Positions 16,315 through 24,822 of a stretch of 64,000 bases of DNA are shown in pieces. A program made the position numbers and the translations under genes. The stretch spans positions 1-64,000 of the forward strand of contig NZ_NOVE01000007.1 in assembly GCF_002265625.1 (NCBI RefSeq). The letters are read 5' to 3'. How positions within the stretch are numbered: the first letter of the stretch is position 1; every line of letters begins with the position of its first letter. The DNA comes from Prevotella sp. 885. Its GTDB lineage: Bacteria; Bacteroidota; Bacteroidia; Bacteroidales; Bacteroidaceae. The notes beneath the pieces were generated by a model that worked only from the letters and a program-made list of their open reading frames with translations, made no database searches and had not been told where the DNA came from.

Positions 16315-17688
16315 CTATTTCACAAGGAACTTGCCCGCTTTCACCTGACCGCCGTAATTAGCATAATATGTGTAAACACCAGGAGCGGAGAAACGAATCT
16401 GGGCTGTACCCTTGACCGCCTGTTGAGCCACACGACGTCCAGAAGCATCCCATACAGTTAATGTGGTGGGCACATCTCCTGCAACAAAGCTCACCTGACG
16501 GTTGCCGAACTGAAGTTCGAATGATCCGCCATTATCCGAAGAAGGCAGCGGGCTGCTGATGCTGGTGGCAATATCGTCCAAATCCTTACGGTCGATTTTA
16601 TAAAGACCGCTGCCAGAAGGAGCTCCAGGATAATTATAAACAGCCAAATAAACGCAATCGTCAGCAGGAACAATGGTTAGCGGAGAAAGATATATGCGCT
16701 CGCTGTCGGGATTATACTGGTTGTAGGGCAGTCCTTCAGAGATGTTATACCACTTCTCGCCGAAATCAGGAGTGAAATACAATCCACGCTGCTGCAAGCC
16801 AACATAAATGTTTTTGTCGTCACTTGCCAAAGAACGCACATTGTTGTCCATCAGACCTTCAGGACGATAAACCTCTCCCCATTCGCCATTCTTGTCAAGC
16901 GTCAGAAGGAAAGGAACAGCGAAAGTGTCGTTCATGACAGAACGACCCAAAACAAGCTTGTCCTTATACTGTGTTGAGACAGCCATAAAGTTGCTGTCAT
17001 ATCTGACCGGAGTCCATGTAAGCGTCTCGTCATCAAGCACAAACACGAAATAAATGCCAAAGGCATAGAGACGTCCGTTATAGTCGACAAGCTGATAGAT
17101 GTTCTCTACGTATGTTTCAGGCTCATCGCCCTTACCCTTGCCTTTATCTCCATCTTCATCAGCAAAACTATAGGTGAGCGAATTGATGTCGGTCTTCTTC
17201 CATGTCTCGCCATAATCTTCGCTATACACGATACCGCCCTGGCAGAAGTCGCCCACAAAGAGCTTGCCGTTATGCACAGCCATAGCATAGGCAACAGTCT
17301 GGTTTGTCTGATCGCCTAATACATCCTTCACTGCATCCTCATAGAACAAAGACTTCCATGTCTTGCCGTTATCGTCAGAACGGGCGATACAGGTACTCGA
17401 ACCGGCAGCAAAGATATAGTTACCGAAATGAAGGAATTTGCTATACATATAGTCCTCGGCATTGGTATGCACCCAACTGGCTCCCTTGTCGGTGGACAGA
17501 TATATGCCTCCGGCATAGTCGTAACGATAGTCTGAAAGCAACAGATTGCCGGATGGGGTAACGTCGGTTGAATAAGTTGCTTCAAGTTCTTTCACAAGTT
17601 TCCATTGGGCGGAAACCTGAAGAGAAGCTAAACACAATCCTGCCAAAACGATGGCACGGAAGGAATTGAGTAGGTTAAGTTTCTTCAT
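16315..17688 (-). CDS. Secreted Asp-box (BNR-like) repeat protein with type IX sorting-like C-terminus
   Basis: This 457-residue protein has a signal peptide ending VSAQ. Several Asp-box motifs S-x-D-x-G-x-x-W are visible: STDKGASWVHT, SDDNGKTWKSL, SEDYGETWKKT and the degenerate TPDFGEKWYNI. They predict a beta-propeller like those of sialidases and VPS10 proteins. The catalytic Arg triad of sialidases is not evident, so enzyme activity is doubtful. A short Lys/Gly/Asp-rich insert (DEDGDKGKGKGDEP) interrupts the propeller. The last 75 residues (LTVWDASGRRVAQQ...VYTYYANYGG...KFLVK) look like a type A sorting domain. It is probably surface-attached or released by type IX secretion. Confidence 0.78.
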   Translation of the reverse strand: MKKLNLLNSFRAIVLAGLCLASLQVSAQWKLVKELEATYSTDVTPSGNLLLSDYRYDYAGGIYLSTDKGASWVHTNAEDYMYSKFLHFGNYIFAAGSSTCIARSDDNGKTWKSLFYEDAVKDVLGDQTNQTVAYAMAVHNGKLFVGDFCQGGIVYSEDYGETWKKTDINSLTYSFADEDGDKGKGKGDEPETYVENIYQLVDYNGRLYAFGIYFVFVLDDETLTWTPVRYDSNFMAVSTQYKDKLVLGRSVMNDTFAVPFLLTLDKNGEWGEVYRPEGLMDNNVRSLASDDKNIYVGLQQRGLYFTPDFGEKWYNISEGLPYNQYNPDSERIYLSPLTIVPADDCVYLAVYNYPGAPSGSGLYKIDRKDLDDIATSISSPLPSSDNGGSFELQFGNRQVSFVAGDVPTTLTVWDASGRRVAQQAVKGTAQIRFSAPGVYTYYANYGGQVKAGKFLVK

Positions 17689-17731
17689 AAGCCATAATGT
17701 TAAAAGAACAACAATCGAGTTAAATCTGCGC

Positions 17732-17739
17732 CAAATTTA
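17732..17739 (-). promoter_or_regulatory. -7 box upstream of the two cargo genes
   Basis: The minus strand reads TAAATTTG about 45 bases before the start at 17688. The -33 match is poor. Confidence 0.45.
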
Positions 17740-17808
17740 CAAATAAAAGCTAATAAAAGCAACTTTTTGCTTATTTATTTTCACTTTTCATACCAATATT
17801 ATTTCAGA

Positions 17809-18144
17809 CCGACTCCAGCGCCGTGTCCCGAGGGGACACGTTATTGTCAGAAACCCACTGCAAGCTCCGAAGGAGCGCAGCTGTGGGATAAGCATCCCCT
17901 CACCCTCTCTTGGTTCCGCAAAGCGGGACCGACTATCATCCTCACCATCATAGGGAATGCGTCAGTCCCCCTTCGGGGAACTCATTTTGGGGGTATCATA
18001 TTTACCCACAGCGGCGCTGCTTCGCAGCTTGCAGTGGGTTTCATTATATAGGTCCCGCTCCGCGGAACCCGTACATCATACTCAATCAGCTGTGTTCGTG
18101 GGTGCGTGGCTACGGCGAGGACGCCATAGCCTCCTATGTTTGTA
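17809..18144. repeat. Palindromic mosaic repeat, copy B
   Basis: 17888-18144 is nearly identical to 2944-3197 in the same orientation, including GGTTCCGCAAAGCGGGACC (17912-17930) and GGTCCCGCTCCGCGGAACC (18051-18069). Copy B carries extra modules on its left: a CGTGTCCC/GGGACACG hairpin (about 17822-17840), then AAACCCACTGCAAGCT and a GCTCC/GGAGC hairpin. These are also found inverted in the copy at 44022-44180. The 685-base gap 17689-18373 otherwise holds the promoters for both flanking operons. A short frame across it is repeat-encoded and not credible as a gene. Confidence 0.85.
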
Positions 18145-18281
18145 TCAGACTTGGTGCAACGGAGGCCTCCGCTACTGCATAAAACAGCAATGCACAAAAA
18201 AATTCAAACGTTAAATTATCCAGTTCATACGCGATTTTCTACAGTTCAAACGCAATTTTGACGAGTTGGCCGAAATCGCCA

Positions 18282-18313
18282 TTTGTATACCTTTTATTTT
18301 TTATATACCTTTG
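18282..18313 (+). promoter_or_regulatory. Bacteroidetes promoter for module 2
   Basis: TTTG at 18282-18285, a 20-base spacer and TACCTTTG at 18306-18313 give a near-consensus promoter about 60 bases upstream of the outer-membrane protein gene. Confidence 0.7.
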
Positions 18314-18373
18314 CAACGACAAAAGACAGTGCACGGTCTGACTTAGTATAAATCATAACAAAAAATTAAAGTG

Positions 18374-19027
18374 ATGAAAAAAATCATTTCATTTGCTATT
18401 GCTTTGTTGTTCACGACAATGGCTTCTGCCCAGTCATTCAGAATTGGTCCGGCTGCAAGGATTCAGTGGAGTGGCACGCAGGCTGTAAACAACAAGATGG
18501 GTTGGGCTGCTGGTGTGCAGGGCGACATGACTTTAGGCAAGGAAAACAAGGGATTGTTTCTTGATGCTGCTGTCTTGTTCGATTCGAAAAGATGTGAAAG
18601 TGTTCATGCCGGATATTCAAACGAACATATTGAGGTTTACTATAAATATCATTCATACGGTTTCACCATCCCTGTAAACGTGGGATATAAATTTAAATTC
18701 TCTGACAACTTCGGACTCTTTGCAGCAGCCGGTCCTTATCTGAATATCGGTCTGGGAGGCAAAGCCAAACAGGTAAGCCAGAAATATGGCGAGAACGGAT
18801 TGCTCGTTGGCGAGCCGACGGAGGAAACCGTTTCTTCAAATATCTTCAAGGATAAGGTTATGAACAGAGTGGGATGTGGCATTGGTTTCAAGGTAGGTGC
18901 AGAGGTGTTCTCGCATTGTCAGGTGCAGTTCGGCTACAACCTTGGTCTGACCAACACATTCAAGGGAATGCTTGACAAAGACAATAAGGAACAGACCTTT
19001 ATTATAGGTTTGGCATACATGTTCTAA
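18374..19027 (+). CDS. Outer-membrane beta-barrel protein, first gene of module 2
   Basis: I chose ATG 18374 over the GTG three bases upstream, giving 217 residues. The signal peptide ends ASAQ. The rest has strand-like alternation and a final aromatic residue (FIIGLAYMF), as in small outer-membrane barrels. It is paralogous to the product at 2147: AQSFRIGPAARIQWSG, GLFLDAAVLF, IPVNVGYKFKF and AAAGPYLNIGLGGKAK align along its length. A kinase and LytTR regulator follow on the same strand, in the same order as module 1. The function is unknown. Being a signal receptor or a regulated envelope protein are the obvious options. Confidence 0.75.
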   Translation: MKKIISFAIALLFTTMASAQSFRIGPAARIQWSGTQAVNNKMGWAAGVQGDMTLGKENKGLFLDAAVLFDSKRCESVHAGYSNEHIEVYYKYHSYGFTIPVNVGYKFKFSDNFGLFAAAGPYLNIGLGGKAKQVSQKYGENGLLVGEPTEETVSSNIFKDKVMNRVGCGIGFKVGAEVFSHCQVQFGYNLGLTNTFKGMLDKDNKEQTFIIGLAYMF

Positions 19028-19103
19028 AAAAGATACAACACAATAGCGTGAGGTCTCCATTCAGTCAGAAAGATGGAGGCTTCACGCTTATCCATTTTAT
19101 ACG

Positions 19104-20156
19104 ATGAACAAAGCAAAGACATTCATAGCAAAACACTTTAATGTCCATTTCGTCAAGGATTGGATATACTCTTCGCTTCTTATCCTTTTTCTTTATGACA
19201 TCATCTGGCTGGTCATCGACTACAAGGAAGCATTGGAATATCTGCGATACTACAAGTCGTTTATTTTTACGGACTTGCTGTATAGCATGATTTTCGCCAT
19301 GGTCTGCCTGTTAATCACATCGTATATTCTCCGCTTAAACAAGCTGAAGCCTCTCAAGGAACGCCATACGATGCTTCTTGTGTTGGTTTTCATATTCTCA
19401 AACACGGCTCTTGCTTTTATAGCAGAAAACACTTACGATATTTTTGTGGACAATTCTACTGATGACGAGATATTCGGCAATACATATATTATGGGCATTA
19501 TCAGTTCGGTAGTTTCGCTCATCTACACCATTAACCAGCTCAACTCAGACCGACTTAAACAAAAGGACGAGATGATAGCCATGCGCACAGAACAACTAAA
19601 GTCGAGGCTGTCACCGCATTTTGTCTTTAACAGCCTTAATGTCATAATCTCTCTCATTGAGGACAACGACAACGAAGGCGCAACGTCGTTCACGATAAAG
19701 CTGTCAAGAATATACCGTCATCTTATCAACAGTTTTGACAAGGACTATGTAAGCTTGGACGATGCCCTCACAGTTGCAAGCGAATACATGAATGTCATGA
19801 AAATCAGGTTTCCTGACATACAGCTCGTTATCGAGCCTTTCTCCTTCTCGTCCAATGAGATGATTGTCAGTATGAGCCTTCATAATCTTATAGAGAATGC
19901 CATCAAGCATAATCCTGCGGACTGTCAGCACCCGTTGCTGATAACCATCAGCCGTAATGGTGACAGCCTTGTTGTCTCAAACAACATCATAATGGACGGA
20001 AAAAACAACCATACGAAAGGCGAATCAACGCGTATGGGAATGGCAAATCTTCACGAACGCCACAGACTTCTGGGTATTGATGATATTTCGGTAAGCATCG
20101 CCGACGGACTGTACACCGTAACTCTACCCATTGTCACACAGCAAACAAATTCATAG
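19104..20156 (+). CDS. LytS-type sensor histidine kinase, module 2
   Basis: This 350-residue kinase has about four N-terminal membrane segments, a short linker helix, the H-box SPHFVFNSLNV (His172), the N-box LIENAIKHN (Asn265), and a less canonical glycine box (STRMGMANLHERHRLLG). Both key residues sit at the same positions as in the module 1 kinase, and the two proteins align throughout (FLYDIIWLVIDY against FFYDIIWMIIDF near residue 35). It should signal to the LytTR regulator that begins 15 bases later. Confidence 0.9.
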   Translation: MNKAKTFIAKHFNVHFVKDWIYSSLLILFLYDIIWLVIDYKEALEYLRYYKSFIFTDLLYSMIFAMVCLLITSYILRLNKLKPLKERHTMLLVLVFIFSNTALAFIAENTYDIFVDNSTDDEIFGNTYIMGIISSVVSLIYTINQLNSDRLKQKDEMIAMRTEQLKSRLSPHFVFNSLNVIISLIEDNDNEGATSFTIKLSRIYRHLINSFDKDYVSLDDALTVASEYMNVMKIRFPDIQLVIEPFSFSSNEMIVSMSLHNLIENAIKHNPADCQHPLLITISRNGDSLVVSNNIIMDGKNNHTKGESTRMGMANLHERHRLLGIDDISVSIADGLYTVTLPIVTQQTNS

Positions 20157-20171
20157 ACATAAAACGTAATC

Positions 20172-20957
20172 ATGATAAACAAAATCCTCATAATAGAAGA
20201 CGAGGTTATCAGCGCCAAGAGGCTGAAGCGTATGGTCAGCGAGATATTGACGGACGCAGTTATTGACGGACCGCTCACAAGCGTTGACACCGTAATAAGC
20301 ACATTGAAGGAAAACAACGACTACGACCTTATATTCGCTGACATCCAGCTGCATGGCAGGGATGTCTTTGAGGCTTTCAAAGAGGAAATGCCACAGGCTT
20401 TTGTGATTTTCACTACCGCTTATGACAATTACGCTATGGAGGCTATAGGAAACAATGGGATGGCGTACCTCCTGAAGCCGATAGACAGGAAGGAACTGGA
20501 AGCAGCTATAGACAAGCTTAACCATCAGCCTTTCTGCTTATGCGACCAATATCCAGCAACGATGAACGAACAGAAATCTGACAGCATCGCATATTCTTCG
20601 GATGCGCCTTTCACAAAAAGGCGTGTGTTGCTGATTCATGACGGAATGTATGTTCCTGTATGTGTGGACAACATAGCTTATATCTATACTTCTGAACGTA
20701 TTCAGAATGTTGTCGGGACAGACGGTACGGAGTATGCGTTGCCATCAACGATTAAGGATATAGAAAAGAAGCTTGTCCCCGGGATGTTCTTCCGCATTAA
20801 CAGACAGTACTTGGTAAACGTGGAGGCGGTAGTCAAAATATGTAAGACCAATGACTATAGACTGATAGTAAGCAAAACTCATTGCGACGAAGAAATCATA
20901 GTAAGCAGGGAACGTGCGTTAGCCTTCAGAAAATGGATAGAAGGCGATAACATATAG
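20172..20957 (+). CDS. LytTR-family response regulator, module 2
   Basis: This 261-residue cytoplasmic regulator has an N-terminal receiver with the acidic pocket IIEDE, phosphoacceptor Asp57 (IFADIQ), Thr in FTTAYDNYA and Lys in YLLKPID. A C-terminal LytTR domain (about 160-258) follows, with RVLLIHDGMYVPV, MFFRINRQYLVN and EEIIVSRERALAFRKW. It binds DNA as a response regulator for the adjacent kinase. It shows what the broken module 1 gene should look like: the two align without gaps through codon 60. Confidence 0.92.
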   Translation: MINKILIIEDEVISAKRLKRMVSEILTDAVIDGPLTSVDTVISTLKENNDYDLIFADIQLHGRDVFEAFKEEMPQAFVIFTTAYDNYAMEAIGNNGMAYLLKPIDRKELEAAIDKLNHQPFCLCDQYPATMNEQKSDSIAYSSDAPFTKRRVLLIHDGMYVPVCVDNIAYIYTSERIQNVVGTDGTEYALPSTIKDIEKKLVPGMFFRINRQYLVNVEAVVKICKTNDYRLIVSKTHCDEEIIVSRERALAFRKWIEGDNI

Positions 20958-20987
20958 TGACGAAGCCCTGCCTACCATAGCATACTC

Positions 20988-22040
20988 TTAGTATGCGGTG
21001 TCGTTCGCAAGATGCCATGTTGTGAGGAACGAGGCACGCGAGATGTCGGTCAGCTTGGGATAGTTGATGGTGTTAGGCTCGTCCGACGGTTGGTTGTAGT
21101 GGGGCTGTGCGTCGGTGTGATACCAGATGATGGGCACACCCTTGAGGTGGAACGAGCTTTGGTCGCTGCCTCCGACGGGGTTGTCCCATGGACGATAGCT
21201 GGGGTTGAGCTTGAGCGAATATCTGTTGATGTCGTCCTTGAGCCAGTCGCCGAACGCAGGATGAGTGTCAGTATAGAAGTATACCATGTATGTGGGGTCC
21301 TCAGGCTTGTTGTTGCCACCCACCATGTCGAAGTTGAGATAGCCCTTCACCTGGCTGATGTCAGCATAATGATTGACGAAGTACTTAGAGCCTAACAGTC
21401 CGAACTCCTCACCGTCCCAGAATGCGAACACAATGGTGCGTTCCGGTGTGGCACCGCTCTCAGCGAACGCCTTAATAATCTGCAGCACGGCAGTAACGCC
21501 TGACGCGTTGTCGTCGGCACCGTTATAGATGTTGTCGCCAGCGACGTCGGCATACATACCCTCATGATCGAGATGGGCACCCACCACTACTATCTCGTCA
21601 GAGCGACGTCCGGGAATGACGCCGAGCACGTTACTGAGGTCCATGCGCTGGTGTACGTGCTTCTTTATCTGCGCGATGGAGTCGGCATCCACAAAGAATC
21701 TGACGCCGCGCTTCAGCTTCTGGTCGGCATAAGCCTGGAAGGGCTGCTCATAGCTCTCGCCGAAAAGCGGCTTGACGCCAGCCTCACGAAGGCGCGAGAT
21801 GATGTACTGCTTGGCGATGCGCGAGCCACGCTGACCGGCACGACGACCCTCAAGAAGGTCGTCAGCGAGGAAATAGACGTGGGCACGGGCGGCATTCTCG
21901 GTGATGGTGGCAAGGCCAGCTTCCTTCTGGCGGGTGAGCAGTTTGGTTGCCGACTTGGGTGAACGGGGGCCTGCGGCGCAGGCGGGCATGGCAAGAGCGA
22001 AGGCTGCTGCCATGCACAGAAGATTAGTCTTTACTTTCAT
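20988..22040 (-). CDS. M28-family metallopeptidase, exported
   Basis: From ATG 22040 the product is 350 residues with a signal peptide (MKVKTNLLCMAAAFALAMPACA, possibly a lipoprotein at Cys). The co-catalytic zinc site is visible: VVGAHLDHEG (His), NGADDNASGV (Asp), WDGEEFGLLGS (catalytic and ligand Glu pair), FDMVGG (Asp) and IIWYHTDAQPHYNQPSDE (His). M28 peptidases are aminopeptidases, including glutaminyl-cyclase relatives. Specificity is open. The start lies inside the end of the upstream DUF308-like gene (17-base overlap), so the two are cotranscribed. Confidence 0.88.
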   Translation of the reverse strand: MKVKTNLLCMAAAFALAMPACAAGPRSPKSATKLLTRQKEAGLATITENAARAHVYFLADDLLEGRRAGQRGSRIAKQYIISRLREAGVKPLFGESYEQPFQAYADQKLKRGVRFFVDADSIAQIKKHVHQRMDLSNVLGVIPGRRSDEIVVVGAHLDHEGMYADVAGDNIYNGADDNASGVTAVLQIIKAFAESGATPERTIVFAFWDGEEFGLLGSKYFVNHYADISQVKGYLNFDMVGGNNKPEDPTYMVYFYTDTHPAFGDWLKDDINRYSLKLNPSYRPWDNPVGGSDQSSFHLKGVPIIWYHTDAQPHYNQPSDEPNTINYPKLTDISRASFLTTWHLANDTAY

Positions 22041-22662
22041 TTGTATTTGTTTCGTTGTTCTGTTGTTGCTGTATCTGGTTCTGCAAAGCACGCTCAATGG
22101 TGCGATGCAGGAGATGTATCTTCACGGCGTTTATCACCTCCACTACGCCATACACCATCATTGCCCATCCTATCACGAAGAGCGGAGCCGAGGCAATGGA
22201 CGAGGGAGAGATGACGGCAATGAGACCTATGAGAAGCGTCAGCGTGGGCATTATCCAGAAATAGACGCCCACACGAGCCAGGCGTGAGGCGGCTATGAGA
22301 TTCATAAACTGCGTGACGGCGCCGAGGATGAGTATGGCGGCAAGGATATACATTAGGCTGCTGATAAACGTGCCGGGCATGATGGCAAGGATAAGGCCGA
22401 GGATAAGGCTGCCAAGACCTACGATGGGAAATGCCGGACGCATGCCGCGAAGCTGACGTCCCTGTGCATCGAACACCTGTACGTCGTCCTTACGACTACG
22501 CGCAATGAGATATGAAGCGCACGAGAAAACGCCTGATATGAAGAACAATACGCCTATGGCTATCGTCATCCACGTAACCGTCTGCTCACGATACTTGACG
22601 AGCAGCGCTCCCACGACAATGGCGCAGATGGCTCGAAGGAGCGAACTCTGTAATACTTTCAT
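22024..22662 (-). CDS. DUF308/HdeD-like inner-membrane protein
   Basis: The start at ATG 22662 gives 212 residues with about six hydrophobic segments in pairs (AIGVLFFISGVFSC, IVGLGSLILGLILAIMPG, LMYILAAILILGAV, IMPTLTLLIGLIAVISP, LFVIGWAMMVYGVVEVI). A Gln/Asn-rich tail follows (IQQQQNNETNTNESKD). The GLGSLILGLILAIMPG pattern is typical of HdeD-like DUF308 proteins, whose role in acid or envelope stress is not settled. A longer upstream frame exists but lacks a plausible start. The end overlaps the M28 peptidase gene. Confidence 0.75.
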   Translation of the reverse strand: MKVLQSSLLRAICAIVVGALLVKYREQTVTWMTIAIGVLFFISGVFSCASYLIARSRKDDVQVFDAQGRQLRGMRPAFPIVGLGSLILGLILAIMPGTFISSLMYILAAILILGAVTQFMNLIAASRLARVGVYFWIMPTLTLLIGLIAVISPSSIASAPLFVIGWAMMVYGVVEVINAVKIHLLHRTIERALQNQIQQQQNNETNTNESKD

Positions 22663-22785
22663 CGGATAATTGTATTTAGTTATTAATGTAAGGCAAATAT
22701 AAACATAATATTCCGAAAAACCATTGTTTAACGGTAAGAAAAAACAAGAATAGGGAATTTCCCACCGGCGTTTAGGGAAAATCCT

Positions 22786-22816
22786 TTTGATGCTATGATT
22801 TATGTGGCTAACTTTG
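22786..22816 (+). promoter_or_regulatory. Consensus Bacteroidetes promoter
   Basis: TTTG at 22786-22789, exactly 19 bases, then TAACTTTG at 22809-22816. It drives the Ser/Gly/Arg-rich protein gene 52 bases downstream. Confidence 0.85.
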
Positions 22817-22868
22817 CAAGCGTAAAGAAACAAGAACGGAAAGAATAACAATTTAAAAATATAGAGTT

Positions 22869-23918
22869 ATGAAAAAGTTTATATCAATCTTAGCGTTACT
22901 GTTCACAATGACAGTCACCGTAAACGCAATGAGCTATGAGCAGGCACGCCAGCAGGCACTGTTCCTCACAGACAAGATGGCGTATGAACTCAATCTCACA
23001 AACGACCAGTATGAGGCTGCTTACGAGATAAACCTCGACTACCTCATCGGCGTAAACACATACGACGACCTCTACGGACCGTACTGGCGCTATCGTAACG
23101 TGGACCTCAGCTACGTGCTCCTCGACTGGCAGTATCGCGCATACTGCGCCGCCAGCTACTTCTATCGTCCGCTCTACTTCAGCGACGGTCTGTGGCACTT
23201 CAGTATTTACGCTCGCTATCCGCACCGCGACTACTTCTACTTTGACCGTCCTGTGGTGTACGTAAGCTACTGCGGAGGCCACTCTTGGCATCGCAACGGA
23301 GGTCGTTCATGGTATAACGGAAGACGTTACGCTGAGCGTCGTGGCGACGCACACTTCGGAATGCGTGACGGATTTAATCGCGGCGATTATGGCAGAGGAA
23401 ACCGCCAGTCGTTCGGTTCGCGCAACCAGACGCAGCAGCGCTTTGGTAACAACACTAATATAAACAACAACGGACAGCGTGGTTCGTTTGGTTCGCGCAC
23501 CAACCGCGAGAGCAGCACTCGCACCACTGTAAGACAGCCGAACAACAACAGCAACTCTTCTTTCGGTGGCAGAGGCGGCTTCAGGGTGGCTTCTCCTGAG
23601 AATTCCGTACAAAGCTCGCCGCGCTCTACGTTCGGCAGCGGTCGCTCCAACAACAGCTCACGTTCGTTCGGCAGCAGTAGCCGCTCTAACAGCAGCTCAA
23701 GCTCGTTTGGCGGCAGCAGCAGCTCACGTTCGTTCGGCAACAGCAGTCGCTCTAACAGCAGCTCGATGAGTGCTCCTCGCGGAGGTAGTTCGTCATTCGG
23801 CAGCTCACGCGGTGGCAGTTCGTTCGGCGGAGGCTCACGCAGCGGTTCGTTCAGCGGAGGTTCATCTTCACGCGGTGGCGGTTCGTCACACGGTGGCGGT
23901 TTCGGTAGCCGCAGATAA
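22869..23918 (+). CDS. Secreted protein with Ser/Gly/Arg-rich low-complexity tail
   Basis: This 349-residue protein has a signal peptide (to about residue 20) and a folded-looking, Tyr/Trp-rich region (about 21-150). From roughly residue 160 to the end it is low-complexity, built from Ser, Gly, Arg, Asn and Phe (repeated RSFGSSSRSNSSSSSFGG and GGSSRGGS-like units). The DNA repeats track this. I recognise no catalytic domain. The start region (QQALFLTDKMAYELNLT) recalls helical DUF-type periplasmic proteins. A positively charged flexible tail could bind nucleic acid, glycan or LPS, but that is a guess. It has its own consensus promoter and a terminator, so it is monocistronic. Confidence 0.75.
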   Translation: MKKFISILALLFTMTVTVNAMSYEQARQQALFLTDKMAYELNLTNDQYEAAYEINLDYLIGVNTYDDLYGPYWRYRNVDLSYVLLDWQYRAYCAASYFYRPLYFSDGLWHFSIYARYPHRDYFYFDRPVVYVSYCGGHSWHRNGGRSWYNGRRYAERRGDAHFGMRDGFNRGDYGRGNRQSFGSRNQTQQRFGNNTNINNNGQRGSFGSRTNRESSTRTTVRQPNNNSNSSFGGRGGFRVASPENSVQSSPRSTFGSGRSNNSSRSFGSSSRSNSSSSSFGGSSSSRSFGNSSRSNSSSMSAPRGGSSSFGSSRGGSSFGGGSRSGSFSGGSSSRGGGSSHGGGFGSRR

Positions 23919-23990
23919 CGCAGCAACACATTAAAACATTATCATATGATTCATTAGACATAATAAAAACACACTATTCTTTTATGCGTA

Positions 23991-24031
23991 GGGGTTGTGG
24001 CAGAGTGGTTCTGGTGCAGCCCCGCTTTTTT
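23991..24031 (+). terminator. Intrinsic terminator after the low-complexity protein gene
   Basis: GGGGTTG (23991-23997) pairs with CAGCCCC (24017-24023), with one wobble, followed by GC and a run of seven or more T. Confidence 0.7.
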
Positions 24032-24060
24032 TGTTGTCAGTAAGGACATAAATAAATTTG
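24030..24060 (+). promoter_or_regulatory. Consensus promoter for ruvA, overlapping the upstream terminator
   Basis: TTTG (24030-24033), 19 bases, then TAAATTTG (24053-24060). The -33 box uses the end of the upstream terminator's T tract. Confidence 0.7.
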
Positions 24061-24170
24061 TACGCTATGATAGCCTCAACGTACAATAAACACAAAAAAA
24101 CGTCGTTATAATATAATATGGTGTAATACGCACTAAAATCACTCAACCGACAAACACACTTTATAATAAA

Positions 24171-24785
24171 ATGATAGACTATATAAAAGGCGAGCTCGCT
24201 GAACTTACTCCGGCGCAGGCCGTAGTCGAGGCATACGGCGTTGGCTATGCGCTGAACATCTCGCTTAACACATACGAAGCCGTACAGGGCAAGAAGGAAG
24301 TGAAGCTCTACGTACACGAATCGCTTGTCACTGGTGGCAGAGACGACTCGTACACATTCTTCGGATTCGCCTCCAAGCAGGAGCGCGACCTCTATCGTCT
24401 GCTCATCACCGTATCAGGCGTGGGAGCAAATACGGCTCGCATGATTCTCTCTGCGGCTTCTCCTGCTGAGCTTGCCGGAGCCATTTCGTCAGGCAACGAG
24501 CGACTGCTGAAGGGCGTGAAGGGCATCGGTCTGAAGACGGCACAGCGCATCATCGTTGACCTGAAGGACAAGATCATGTCGCTGGGCATCGCCCAGGAGC
24601 TTCCTGCCGGCACCGCTGCCGACAGCACCATCCCCGCAGACGTCAGGGACGAGGCAGTGGCAGCGCTCACAATGCTCGGCTTCTCACCGGCTCCGACAGC
24701 CAAGGTGGTGACAGCCCTGCTTACGGACGACCCGACTCTGCCTGTGGAACAGGTGGTGAAGATGGCGCTGAAGCAGATCAAGTAA
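24171..24785 (+). CDS. ruvA: Holliday junction branch migration protein RuvA
   Basis: This 204-residue DNA-binding subunit forms tetramers on Holliday junctions and loads the RuvB motor. It has the N-terminal OB-fold (MIDYIKGELAELTPAQAVVE), helix-hairpin-helix motifs (LLITVSGVGANTARMIL and LLKGVKGIGLKTAQRII), and the C-terminal three-helix RuvB-contact domain (DEAVAALTMLGFSPAP). It starts at ATG 24171. sprA begins 37 bases downstream, possibly on the same transcript. Confidence 0.97.
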   Translation: MIDYIKGELAELTPAQAVVEAYGVGYALNISLNTYEAVQGKKEVKLYVHESLVTGGRDDSYTFFGFASKQERDLYRLLITVSGVGANTARMILSAASPAELAGAISSGNERLLKGVKGIGLKTAQRIIVDLKDKIMSLGIAQELPAGTAADSTIPADVRDEAVAALTMLGFSPAPTAKVVTALLTDDPTLPVEQVVKMALKQIK

Positions 24786-24822
24786 GACAATAACAGGATA
24801 CGACACAAGACAATTCAATACG

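Noticed and set aside
20980..20996. GCATACT/AGTATGC hairpin at the end of the M28 gene
   Set aside because: It is a 7-bp stem with a 3-base loop inside coding sequence and no T tract, so I do not call it a terminator.
23991..24031. tRNA-like look of the GGGGTTG...CAGCCCC segment
   Set aside because: There is no cloverleaf, T-loop or anticodon arm. It fits a terminator.
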